Assembly (NCBI RefSeq): GCF_947507565.1
Contig: NC_089189.1
Location: forward strand, 806,001 to 870,000
Reading direction: 5' to 3'
Length of the DNA stretch: 64,000 bases
Origin: Oscarella lobularis
Taxonomy: Eukaryota; Porifera; Homoscleromorpha; Homosclerophorida; Oscarellidae
Position 1 is the first letter of the stretch, and every line of letters begins with the position of its first letter. Made by a program: the position numbers and the translations under genes. The notes under the pieces were generated by a model. That model was not told where the DNA came from. It saw nothing but the letters and a program-made list of their open reading frames with translations, and did not search any database. Below, in pieces: positions 9,301 to 21,300 of the stretch.

Positions 9301-11607
9301 ATGGAGACTGGATCGAAAGACAGCCTGAAACCGACGCCAGTTAACTGGCGAGTCGTCCTGGTCTCCTTCACGACTCTGGCAAGAGAGCGATTGTGTTGAA
9401 GAGCTGCACGGAATATCCGTGGCTTTATCCATAGATAGCGAGTGCCACGACAGTTACAATGGTATTTCCGTTTTTGCCTTGGATGGTCAGGGTGAGATAA
9501 ACCTGAAATCAGTAGTATTTTAGGGGAATCGGACTTCGTTTAGAAATTTAAAGTCAACGGAGAGTTTATACAAGAGGAGGACACAGGTACGTGAAGAACT
9601 AAGTGTACAGTATGCATCTAGCGACTAATTAATTTACCTTATTAATTATGATTAGTAGTATAATGGGGCTTTTACTTAGGCTACTATGTCGGACTCGTTG
9701 TCTCGATGTATTTCTTTGGGAGATTTCTGGCTTGGTACATATAGGAATCACGAGCAGATGTATGGAGAGAGTCACGCTTGTTTTAGTTACTTTTGGGGAA
9801 TTCTCGCCGATAAAAAAGGCCGTCGATTGACAATTATACTAAGCGGAAGTGGAGTTTCGATTTTTACAATCGCGTTCGGGTTCACCAACACGCAAACAGG
9901 CTTAGTATGGGCAATAGCGTTCAGAATGCTCGCCGGAGCAAGCAATGGTAATTCGAAAGTGGAGACAATGAACTAGAACAGAATTACATACTCCTCTATT
10001 AGGGATTATAGGGTCGTGCAAGGCGGCGATAGCCGACGTTTCAGATAACAGCAACCAGGCGAAGGGAATGACGTTTACATCGGCGGCTTGGACATTGGGA
10101 CTCATAGCGGGTCCAGCGATCGGTGGACTCCTGGCCGAGCCTGTCCGACAATATCCCGGCGTTTTTCCAAAAGGTATTTGCGTGAAAAGATTAGGAGGGA
10201 TAGATGCATGAATTATCTTCCTAAGGGTTTCTGGAGACGTTTCCTTACTTCCTTCCCTGTGCCGTCTCATCCGGACTAAATTTCATTGGTATCGCTATCG
10301 TCTTCTTCTGGCTTCCCGAAACGTTAAAAAAACGGTACATTAGCGAGTGCGGTGGCCGTTGCGGAGGGGTTAGTAGTAGCTCGACATATTTAGTAATAAG
10401 AGAGATGATGAGGATGAGGATGATGACGAAGAAGGCGTCGTTCTGTATCGTCCCCAAGAGGAGGAGGATGGCGACGGTTTAGTCAGCATTAGAAAAACCG
10501 AGGAAGTCGAACTCCAACAGGAAAATAGCATTAACGATTTCGAATCAGAATCGATGCTGGCATTCTCTGAGCTAAAGAAGCGCAAGAGACGATCCAGTGT
10601 TAGTGACCTAATGAAAAAGACGACTGCTTGGGCGATACTGAAGTACAGTAGCAGAGTCGCCTTGTGCATGGGAATTACGCGTTGAGTTGTACGTTGATAG
10701 GGCGAAAGAGGCGAGACTAGCTCTGGCTACCTACTGCGTCTTTTCCTTTTCCGTAATCGGTTCCGGCGAGTTGTCGAGCCTGTGGATGGCTACCAAACAG
10801 TTTAGAGGTGTTATGCGACATCGACGACTTTTAAATTAGAGTTCAATCAGTTTTGCTTGTTAGGAGGAATAGGGTTCAGCGAAAAAGAAATCGGACTTTT
10901 TCAAGCCATTACAGGGCTCGCATTGGCTCCGTTTCAATTATTGTTTGCACACCGAGTAAGCACTGGCCACAGGTCGAAATAGCATTTCTAATTAAACAAT
11001 TTTATTAGATGGAGAGAAAACTCGGCTCACGAACGGTCAGAACAAAGCACGGTCCTAGGTTAAAATATAGAGGCGTTCTATAGACGTTCTACGTGTGTTG
11101 CACCGTGTGCGTGCTCTCGGTTGCCTGTCTGCCAATAACGTCGTCCATAGAAAGGCAAGCGAGTTTAGTTCGAGTTCTAGACGTCGTTTATCGTCTTCTC
11201 TCAGTGAGGTTGCAATATGGGCAGCTCTCTTTATCATAAATCTACCGATGGGATTTTCTATTGGCGTCGCCTTTGTTATGATATCCCTTTTCATTAATAA
11301 TTCAGTGGCGAAGCATCAAGTCGGCGCCGTCAACGGTCTCGCCGTTTCGTTGACTGCTCTTACTCGGAAAGTTGCAGTTATACACAAAGCTAAAGTTAAT
11401 CTTAATAATTAATCTTTCATTATTAGGACTTTTGCTCCGTCTTTTGGAGGGTCTATTTTTGCCTGGTGCATTAGCTGGGGAGCAATTCACATAGGATTTC
11501 CGTTTGATAATCACTTCGCCTTTTATCTATTTTCTATTGTGTATCTTTTATCACTCCTTTTGTCGGTAAATCTGCCAAACAGTTTAGAAAGGCAGAAGCT
11601 AGAATAG
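9301..11607 (+). CDS. ZIFL/Tet-like MFS transporter, copy A (splice donors degenerating)
   Basis: Fourteen exons aligned to the three paralogues: 9301-9378, 9435-9491, 9544-9586, 9680-9734, 9787-9947, 10003-10173, 10226-10334, 10394-10642, 10701-10807, 10864-10955, 11009-11035, 11084-11154, 11205-11366, 11427-11607. They sum to 1,563 nt (520 aa). MFS motif A is GILADKKGRR after helix 2. The stretch GGLLAEPVRQYPGVF is shared with the plant ZIFL / fungal family, which moves organic or metal-linked solutes across membranes by proton antiport. The long central loop (exon 8) is acidic then basic. Odd points: intron 1 starts GCAAGA, intron 12 GCAAGC, and intron 13 GAAAGT where paralogues have a GT donor. 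If intron 13 cannot be spliced the last helices are lost. It is either functional with unusual splicing or decaying. Confidence 0.75.
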
Positions 11608-11790
11608 ATTGAGTTATTAGTTATTTTGAAATTTTTAGCCTAACGGGTCGTCAGTCATCTGAAGGTGGTGGCAGTCTTTTACACGCATTTGCAGGTAAAT
11701 CAGACGTCCCACTGGCCACGTGGCACGTGCGCTAACAGAGGAAGTTAGAATCGCGAAACGTTGCATAAGCAGTCAACAGACGCATGGATC

Positions 11791-14333
11791 ATGGAAGCAG
11801 AGAGTCCCAAGCCAAAGCTCAAGCCGACGCCAGTCAATTGGCGAGTCGTCCTCGTATCGTTCACGATCCTGGTGAGAATAGGAGGGCTCTTCGCATCGTT
11901 TACGCCCTAAACGCGTCATCACACAGTCAGCGACAGCTACGACCGTCACGATGGTCTTTCCTTTCTTGCCGTGGATGGTCAGGGTAAGTCGAGAAGCGAC
12001 TGGTGTCGATTTTAGATCGGAAAACGTGCTTCGTACGTAGAAATTTAGAATCAACGGCGAATTCGTGCAGGAAGAGGAATCAGGTATGCGCAGCGCGACT
12101 CAGACAGCGCAGAACGGGTGCCAAGCGCGCGCGCGGCGCGCTTTTTTGATAGGATACTACGCTGGAGTTGTAGCTTCTTCCTACTTCTTTGGACGATTTT
12201 TCGGATGGTATAAAACGAAAATTAAATTATGCTAAAACAAATCCACGTTTCCATTGTGTAGCTATTTTTGGGGAATTTTCTCCGATAAAAAAGGTCGTCG
12301 ACGGACGATTCTTATAAGCGGAAGTGCTATAGCGATTTTCAATCTGTCGTTCGGTTTCACGAACACGCACTTGGGCTTGGCGTGGGCAATGACGACAAGA
12401 GTACTAAGCGGTGCAAGCAACGGTACGTAAATGACTCTCATAAATATTTTATTTGGGATTATATTATATCGAGTATTTATTGATTTTCTGTTTTGAAATT
12501 CTTGGCGCTCCTTTAGGGCTCCTAGGCGCTTCGAAAGCGGCTATAGCCGACGTTTCGGATAACACGAATCAGGCTAAAGGAATGGCGTACGTTACGGCCG
12601 CCTGGGGAATGGGCCTCGTCGCTGGACAGGCGCTCGGTGGGCTCTTAGCTGAACCGGTGCGACAGTATCCCGGAGTATTTCCCAGAGGTGAGACAGAGAG
12701 AGAGATGGAACAATTGTTGAGATTTCTTCTAAGGGTTCCTTGAGACTTTTCCTTATTTTTTACCGTCTGCTGTAACTACATTTTTTCTTATTCTTGGTCT
12801 TGTGCTGGTGTATTTCCTTCTGCCGGAAACACTGGACAATGGGTGCGTTCACCGAAGAAAGTCCACGCAATTATACGTACGTAGAAAAATCAATACTCTT
12901 CTTAGATCTTACACCCTTGTCAGCGTCGGAGACGTCGCTGAGAGAAACGACGATGACGGAATATCTAGCGAGAATAATCGCGTCCAGAAAACGACTAGAA
13001 CAATTGATGAGACGGAGTCCGAGCCGGCTGTCTCTTACTCGACGACGAATGGAGTTGCGATGGAATTTCGCGACCGTAAAGGTCAAGGAGGCCGGAGACG
13101 AAGCAGCGTAGGCGAAGCGATAAAGAAGACGACGTTGTGGAGTATCCTACGGTGAGAAAGACTCAAGGAAATTATTATTATTATTAATATATGTGTTGTG
13201 TTTGTAGGCATAGGGAAGCGAGATTGGCTCTCGCGACCTACTGTATTTTTTCCTTCTCTGTGATTGGTTCGGACGAGCTGATAAGCTTGTGGATGGCGAC
13301 GAAGCAATATAGAGGTTCGCTCGCATTCACTGCAATCTCTCTCTCTTCATCGTACTGTAAAGAACTGATCCTTGAAATTATACCAAAACGTTGGTACACT
13401 GACTTTTATGTGCAAGGGGTCAGTTCTTTACTTTGGAAACGATTTATTCAATAGTGCGCGTTTTCACTGCACGTAGACGTGTACGAGGGACTGCACTTGT
13501 CTAGTTTAATAAGGGGTGCTGTCACTAGTTAGATCTCCGTTTTTGGTCCACGTACGTCAATACTTTTTATTATTGTGAAGGAGGACTGAGTTTCAGCGAG
13601 AAAGAAATCGGAATTTCTCAATCTGTTTTGGCCGCTGTGCTCGTTCCTCTTCAGATTATCTTTGCGCATAGAGTGAGTCTCTTCCTATTTGTTGTGACTA
13701 AATTTATTTTGTTGGGACTAAGATTGAAAAAAAGCTGGGATCTCTTACGGTGCAAACACAAAAGTTTCGTTTTATTGACTGTTTTGATTAATTTCGTATG
13801 ATATAGGCGTTCTATGCAACGTGCACCGTCTGTGCTTTTTTCATTGCCGCTCTGCCTGTAGTATCGTCCATAGAAAAGTAAGTGTAGATACGCGATGTAT
13901 TTTGATCTCATTCATTCTTTTACTTCTCTTAGCACTGTTCTCCTATGGACAGTTCTTTTCATCAATCTCTTTTTGATGAGATTTTGCATCGTCGTCGCAT
14001 TTGTCATGATCTCCATCTTCATCAATAACGCTATGCCTAAAAGTCGATTCGGTGCGATTAACGGTCTTGCCATTTCGCTGACAGCTTTCACCAGGTAACG
14101 CCACTGTTTTTCTCATCTCGTTTTTTCTATGCAATTGTATTTTTTTATATAGGACTCTTGCTCCTTCCTTTGGGGGCTCTCTCTTTGCCTGGTGCATCAG
14201 CTGGGGAGCAAAGCGTATAGGATTTCCGTTTGATTATCACTTGGTATTTTATTTGTTTTCAATTGTTTATCTTATAGCACTGCTTCTGTCGGTTAAGCTT
14301 CCGAATAGCTTGCAGAAGCAGAAGAACGAATGA
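11791..14333 (+). CDS. ZIFL/Tet-like MFS transporter, copy B
   Basis: Fourteen exons: 11791-11871, 11927-11983, 12041-12083, 12153-12207, 12262-12422, 12517-12687, 12734-12842, 12906-13151, 13208-13314, 13581-13672, 13723-13749, 13807-13877, 13933-14094, 14153-14333. All introns are GT-AG and phases agree, 520 aa. The start at 11791 (MEAESPKPKLKPTPVNWRVV) is chosen over the ATG at 11784, which is out of frame. Twelve membrane helices are expected, with motif A GIFSDKKGRR after helix 2 and a Ser/Arg-rich cytoplasmic loop in exon 8. Exon lengths match copy A everywhere except exons 1 and 8. This is the most regular copy of the array. The substrate is not deducible. Confidence 0.88.
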
Positions 14334-14673
14334 CTTGAATGATTTAATAATATTTAACGAGTACAGGTTTCTGGGTCATGTGATTTTTGTTTTAATTGTT
14401 ACTATTCAAGTCGCGACTATAACTGTGACAAGCTTGTGATAGTGGTGCAGCCAGGGCGGGGAGAGGAGGGCGCTGGAGACACAAACTTCACAATTAGATG
14501 TCCGCCTCCCCCCGGGCCTAGACCCCTATTTTTACCGTTCTCGTTCCTCACCCAAAGAATATTGTCTGTTTGCGCCACTACTCATTTTTACAAAAAATCG
14601 GGCAAACTATGAAATTTCTGTGTAGTTGTGTTTCTATTTAGCCGCACGTCTTGACGTAACGGAAACGGCGAAA
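14334..14673. other. Intergenic spacer after MFS copy B
   Basis: It contains the MFS 3' flank, a pyrimidine/purine-skewed G- and C-rich patch near 14450-14530, and an acceptor-like TTTCTATTTAG at about 14631-14641. That acceptor could end a 5' UTR intron of the small gene that starts at 14674. No other gene is visible. Confidence 0.4.
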
Positions 14674-15090
14674 ATGTCAACGCAGTCTATATGTATGGTT
14701 GGTTGTATTCTGACTAAAAGGCCATCTCACCTAGGCCACTCTCTTTTAGAGTTCAAAGGGCCTCCTACGTTCTGGATGCACGCGAACACTCCGACGCCTT
14801 CACGTGATACAGTTCTTTGGGAAAAGCAACCCCTAACGTCCTGCGCTGTCGCGGCGATTATCGGAACTACCTTGCAATTTCTGGGCCCTATTACCAAATT
14901 TTCTGGTGAGTAGCTTGAGCCACTGCTAGTCGGGCGCATTGCCATTAGAGATAGGGAGAAGCAAGAGAAGTGACTGGGTTTCTCTTCCTCTTTCTTGACT
15001 TACACTGCAGTAGCTAGAATTAAGAACGTTGTTTTCTCTTTAGCTCAAGCCGCATTGTCAAAAGGCGACGAGTTTGATTTAGTCTACTAA
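14674..15090 (+). CDS. Small two-exon gene, product unknown
   Basis: Exons 14674-14905 and 15044-15090 join through a GTGAGT...CTTTAG intron with matching phase to give 92 aa ending DEFDLVY. The start is the first ATG after an acceptor-like site (MSTQSICMVGCILTKRP). A moderately hydrophobic stretch, SCAVAAIIGTTLQFLGPI, could be one membrane helix. I do not recognise it. The strong donor, the in-phase stop a few codons into exon 2 and its location between two genes on the same strand support a real small gene. It could instead be an upstream exon of the CARD-ankyrin transcript. Confidence 0.45.
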
Positions 15091-15363
15091 GGTACGTGCT
15101 CTTGTAATGACGCGTGCAAAGTTGTGTGATACACGTTTCTACGAAATCTTTGCTGGTGAAAACAGTGGGGTCATATACTGCACAGTGATTTGCGACCTGC
15201 TGCTAAGCCTCTGCACACGAGCTTGTGCACACGTGCGCTGGGTGCTAATTGGACCATTTGCCAGACGATTATTGTCTCGTCGCTTCTTCTTTCGAGTGAG
15301 CAAATAAAGTAGATTTTAGCAGTGACGTGTTCTCTGCACTATTGTTTTATAGATTGTTTCAGC

Positions 15364-18300
15364 ATGGCCGTCAGGTCCCTCGATCCGTGGGAAGTGTACG
15401 TGCGGCCTCATATGGAAGCATTAGTAAATGGATTGAAAGTGGACGAAATTCTTGAAGCGTTGTATTCCCGTCGTCTCATTTCGAAACGGGAGTACGATAA
15501 AATCCGAAGCTTTAATATTAATACGGAAAAAGCTCGGTATCTACTAGCCGATTGCCTTTTCCCAACTCAGTCGGATCAAGAGTACACAGCTTTTCTTTCT
15601 ATTTTGAACGAATCAATATCATGTAAAAGATTTGCTTCTCTTCTTTCTCCAAACAAACAAGAAGACATGCAAAGTGCTTTGAACAACGTTCTGGAAAGCC
15701 AAATTACTAAAGCATTGAAACCTTTTCGATGGGAATTTGATTATTTTAAAAAGGTACTCTATGACACAGCCGATATGGTATCTGATGTTGTAAGTGAACG
15801 CAGACCGAGGAAGATGCCTTCTTTTCCTCTTGCTTCCAGAAGAGCTGCTCGATCAGCCTCTACGTCTTTCAGCAAAAGTGAAACAGATTTGACGACGACT
15901 CGTTCTGTACAGGCGTACCAAGACGTACTTTCGCCAAGAAAAACTAAACTCGTTCCGGCTCAACCACCAGAAACTTCTTTGAAACGAGAAACTCTAACTG
16001 TTTTCATTCCTCCTGGCTATAAGAAAGATCTTCTTCAGATGGAAGAAGCTTTAGAAAAGCTTGTCAGAAAGCATTTGAAACTTTTTTTAAACCTCAGATT
16101 TCTAAACCCTGACGACAGCTCTAAACCGGAAAAGAGCCTCATTCTTGCAGCTAGTAACATCGTAAATATCTCGCTGGTTTTTATTGGAATGTCCGCTTTG
16201 GATTTTGAGGGAAAAGAATTAAGCAACGAGTTTTTAAGTTTACTGATAGGCGTTTTCCCTAAGTTACGAATCGAAGTTTCAAGCGTGGAGTCTGATGTCG
16301 TAGAATTTTGCGCTCAAATGTTTTCTAAAGACATTCTTTCTCTACTTGAGTTCTTTGACGACGAACCGTTGCAGCAGGCCTTTGCTGCATGCCTTTGGTA
16401 TCAGTTTTCGTCTTTAAAAGAAATGAGAGTCAGAATTGATTGCCTGCCTCAATGGACGTTGGACATTGAAAAGTCGCGTCAGCTGCACGAAGATTTTCCT
16501 CGCGAAGGTATAGTGATTACTCGAGACATCAGCGTAGAAAATGCTCTAACCGCTTTTGGCAGAAATCATATCAGACGATAAAAGAATCGACGCTTTCGCA
16601 CTAGTTGCGGCAGCCAAATCAAAAAAGAAGGCTCTATTAAAAGCTCTTCTAAAGATGGGAGCTTCTCCCAATGCTTTGCATAAAGGACGGCTTGAAAATT
16701 GGAGAAGTCTGGTACAACGATGATCCCGCGATCTTGTTTATTATCTAATTGAAAGTATTAATGGTAGTGTGAATCAACACCCCTTCACTACGCTTGTCTA
16801 ATTGACAACGAAGACGGAGTGAATCGGCTAATTAAATACCGCGCTGACGTCAATAGGAATAACAGCGTAAGAAAGTTTTCTTTTGATTTCTCATTTAGCA
16901 TAGATTTCTGATACTAACAGTTGGGGGTCAGTCCTTTGATTCTGGCAGCCTACAAAGGAAGCCTCGCTATTGTGAAAGCGCTAATATTAGCTGGAGCCGA
17001 TGTTCCTTATGAAGTACAAAGCACTAGCGACGTTGAAGTTGAATTGTGCCATGGCACGTACTTCGTAGCGGTAAAAGGCACTTTAGCGTAGCTGAAATAA
17101 ACTCTACTAAAGTTGCTATGAACAGAACCGTTGCAATGCATTTCACATGGCGTGTCTTAGCGGAAATATCTCTGTAGTTGAAGAAATTGGCGAGCACTTC
17201 CTAGGCAAACTGGATACGGTACGTGCGGTGTTGGAATTTTCTGCACGCCACAAGCTAGAACTCTATATTTTTTAGAGTTCAACAGCAACCGGATGCTTTG
17301 GTGTGCTTGGCGGCAGCGTCGCTGTGCTGAAATATCTTCGAGAGAATGGTTGCAGTTTTACAAAGCCAAATGATGTGCGAGAATGTTATTCTTTTTATAT
17401 ATTGTATACGCTTATACGATTTTAGTTTGGAAACTACCCCCTGCACTGTTGCTGTTTAACTGGAGAGGTGCACGCAGCAGCGTTTCTTTACTACGAAGGA
17501 TTGATAGAAGATATCAATCAAGCTGGAAATGTAAATTTATTTAACACTCTAGCTTTTCTTTCTAATAGGCTTTTGTAGAATGGCATCTCGCCGTTGTGGG
17601 CAGCAGCACACAGCAACTGCCCTTATCTTGCTACGTTCCTTCTAGCTAAAGGAGCCAACATTGAAAGTACCGATAAGGTCACAACTTATACTTCTTCAAC
17701 TTGTTTTAGTTTAAAACTGATAGCTGCTTAAACATGTAGGACGGAAATACCTCACTCATGAATGCATCAGATGAGGGCAACGTCGAAGTAATAAAAGTTT
17801 TCTGCGAATGGGGTTGCGACGTGAATAAAAAAGGACAGGTAATTTCTGTTATGGGTTCTTCCTAACTTAATGTCGAGGCGCGGAGCATGCGAGTGCTCTT
17901 GCGTATATTTCTTTTAATAATAGAATAGACACCGCTCTTAGAGGATAGTAATTATTTTTCTCCGAACACCAGGGCGTAAGTTTCTACGGCAGGCATGTGC
18001 TACGTATAGTACTCTATACTGAGGGCGTTCGGGGATCACATGATGGCTTACAGCAGGCCATCATTATCTAGTTAAAATGTATGAAGTTAACGTTAGGAGC
18101 AGTAGACGCGTTTTCCGTTTGATTCTTACATTGATAAAAACAAAACAAGTGCAGTGAAAGCTTTACAAAAGCGTCGATAAATGACACGCTGCGCATTTGA
18201 TAGAGCGTTCACCGTGTTACTGATTTAACGATGAAATTTTGCCAACTCCTCCATATGTACACATGTATATACAGCTCTCATTACAAACACGTGAACTATA

Positions 18301-21300
18301 CGTACCATAAGCCCATCCCTTTCTCTATCAGAAAGTTTTGGCAATTAGCTCACAAGCTATACATTACGTAGTTTACGTTACACTGCAGCTTTTGACATTT
18401 GAGAGCCAAAGACAAGACTTCCAATGGTGAAGTTCAACATATTCTCCATGCAATGGGCGACGTTTCACATGCAGTACTTGCTTTACTACTTACTATTCAT
18501 GCCGTTCGTTTCTCGCAATGCCCCGCGTTGTTCTAAAAGCTGTTTGCATATCTGCACGTTAACAAATTAAGTTCTATTCAAAAAACCGTCTTTATGAATT
18601 AACAAATGACGTGTGAGTCTAATTTGGTTCTCATAACCTGCCCTGCATAGAAGATAATCTCAGTCTACATTTTATCTAGCTTCTGTTTTATAGGCCGGTC
18701 AAACTGCTCTACATCTAGCTTGTTATAAAGGTCACTCAAAAGTCACGTCAGCTTTACTTGAAAGAGGAGCAGATGTTGAAATACGCGACGAGGTAGGTTG
18801 GCTAACAATCCGTTCTCTTTGCATGTCATGACACCATAGGAGGGTCGGACTCCTTTTCTTTGCGGTTGTGCGAGCGGTAACAAAGCTACTCTGGTTTTTT
18901 TAAGCAATGCTAATTGCACAATGACTGCTACAGACAAGGTTCGCTTAATTTGGAAAGTATTTATTTTTTATCGTCTTACAATAAGTTTTAGAATGGCGAC
19001 AGTGGATTGCATTTGTGTGCACTTTTTTCTGACAGCGAAGAGTGCGTCATTTGGCTTTTGGAGCATGCAAGCATAGCAGTCAATTTGCGGAGTTCTGTAA
19101 TCCCGTTTGCTCTCAACCTATGATCTTTGGGCATTTGTTCCTATGTTGGTTAGGACGGTCAAACTGCTCTACATGTTGCTTGTTATAAAGGTGACTCAAA
19201 CGTCGCGTCAGCTTTACTCAAAAGAGGAGCAGATGTTGAAATAAGCGATGAGGTACAGTATACAGGACAGCTAACAATATGTTCTCTTTGCATGTCGAGA
19301 CATGCACCTTAGAACGGTTTGACTCCTTTTCTTTGCGGTTGTGCGAGCGGTGACAAAAATACTCTGATTGTTTTAAGCAAAGCTAATTGCACAAAGACTG
19401 CTACAGACAAGGTTCGCTTTGGAAAGTAGTTATTTGTTATCATCTTACAATTAGTTTTAGAATGGCGACAGTGGATTGCATTTGTGTGCAGTCTCTTTTG
19501 ACAGCGAAGACTGCGTCCTTTGGCTTTTAGAGCATGCAGGCATAGAAGTCAATTTGCGGAATCGCGTATACTCTTAACCTATGGTCTTCGACATTTGTTT
19601 TCCATGTTTGCTTTTAGAACTATCAAACTGCTCTACATTTAGCTTGTTCTAAAGGTCACTCAAAAGTCGCATCAGCTCTACTTGAAAGAGGAGCAGATGT
19701 TGAAATAAGCGATGAGGTATATCGGCTAACAATATGTTCTTTTTTCGTGTCGAAGCACTGCTTAGAGCGGCTCGACTCCTTTTCTTTGCGGTTGCGCGAG
19801 CGGTGACAAAGATACTCTGGTTGTTTTAAGCAAAGCTAATTGCACAATGGCAGCTACAGACAAGGCTCGCTTTATAAAGTATTTATTTGTTGTCATCTTC
19901 ACAATTAGTTTTAGAATGGCGACAGTGGATTGCACTTGTGTGCAGTCTTTGGTTCTAACAGCGATGAGTGTCTCGCTTGGCTTTTGGAGCATGCAGGCAT
20001 AGAAGTCAATCTGCGCAATCGCGTATATATACTCCCAACCTCGCCTCTTTGGCATTTGTTCTCATGCAATGTTTGTTTAGAATGGTCAAACTGCTCTGCA
20101 TCGTGCGTGTCGTAACGGTCACTCAAAAGTCGCATCAGCTTTACTTGAAAGAGGAGCAGATGTTGAAATAAGAGATGAGGTACAGTATACAGGACATGCA
20201 GCTAACAATATGTTCTCTTTGCATGTCGAGACATGCATGCGCCTTAGAACAGTTGGACTCCTTTTCTTTGCGGTTGTGCGAGCGGTAACAAAGCTACTCT
20301 GGTTGTTTTAAGCAAAGCTAATTGCACAAAGACTGCTACAGACAAGGTTCGCTTTGGAAAGTATTTTATTTGTTGTCATCTTCACAATTAGTTTTATAGG
20401 ATGGCGACAGTGGATTGCACTTGTGTGCATACTTTGGTTCTAACAGCGATGAGTGCGTCGTTTGGCTTTTGGAGCATTCAAGCATAGAAGTCAATCTGCG
20501 GAATCGCGTATATATATATATACTCCCAACCTCGCCTCTTTGGCATTTGTTCTCATGTAATGTTTGTTTAGAACGGTCAAACTGCTTTGCATTATGCGTG
20601 TCGTAACGGTCTCTCAAAAGTCGCGTCAGCTTTACTTGAAAGAGGAGCAGATGTTGAAATAAGCGATGTGGTATATATTTTTGAATGGCTAACATGCAGT
20701 ATGTTCTCTTTACATGTCATGACACCTTAGGACGGTCGGACTCCTTTTCATGGCGGTTGCACGAGCGGTGACAAAGATACTCTAGTTGTTTTAGGCAAAG
20801 CTAATTGCACAATGACTGCTACAGACAAGGTTCCCTTTGGAAAGTATTTGATTGTTATCATCTTCACAATTAGTTTTAGATTGGCGACAGTGGATTGCAT
20901 ATGTGTGCATATTTATTCGACAGCGAAGAGTGTGTCATTTGGCTTTTGGAGCATGCAGGCCTAGAAGTCAATTTGCGGAGATCTGTAATCGCGTATACTC
21001 TCAAACTATGATCTTAATTTGGCATTTGTTTCCTATGTTTGTTAGAACGGTCAAACTGCTCTACATCTTGCTTGTTATAAAGGTCACTCAAAAGTCGCAT
21101 CAGCTTTAGTTGAAAGAGGAGCAGATGTTGAAAAACGCGATGAGGTATATCGGCTAACAATATGTTCTTTTTTTCGTGTCGAAGCACTGCTTAGAGCGGC
21201 TGGACTCCTTTTCTTTGCGGTTGCGCGAGCGGTGACAAAGATACTCTGGTTGTTTTAAGCAAGGCTAATTGCACAATGACTGCGACAAACAAGGCTCGCT

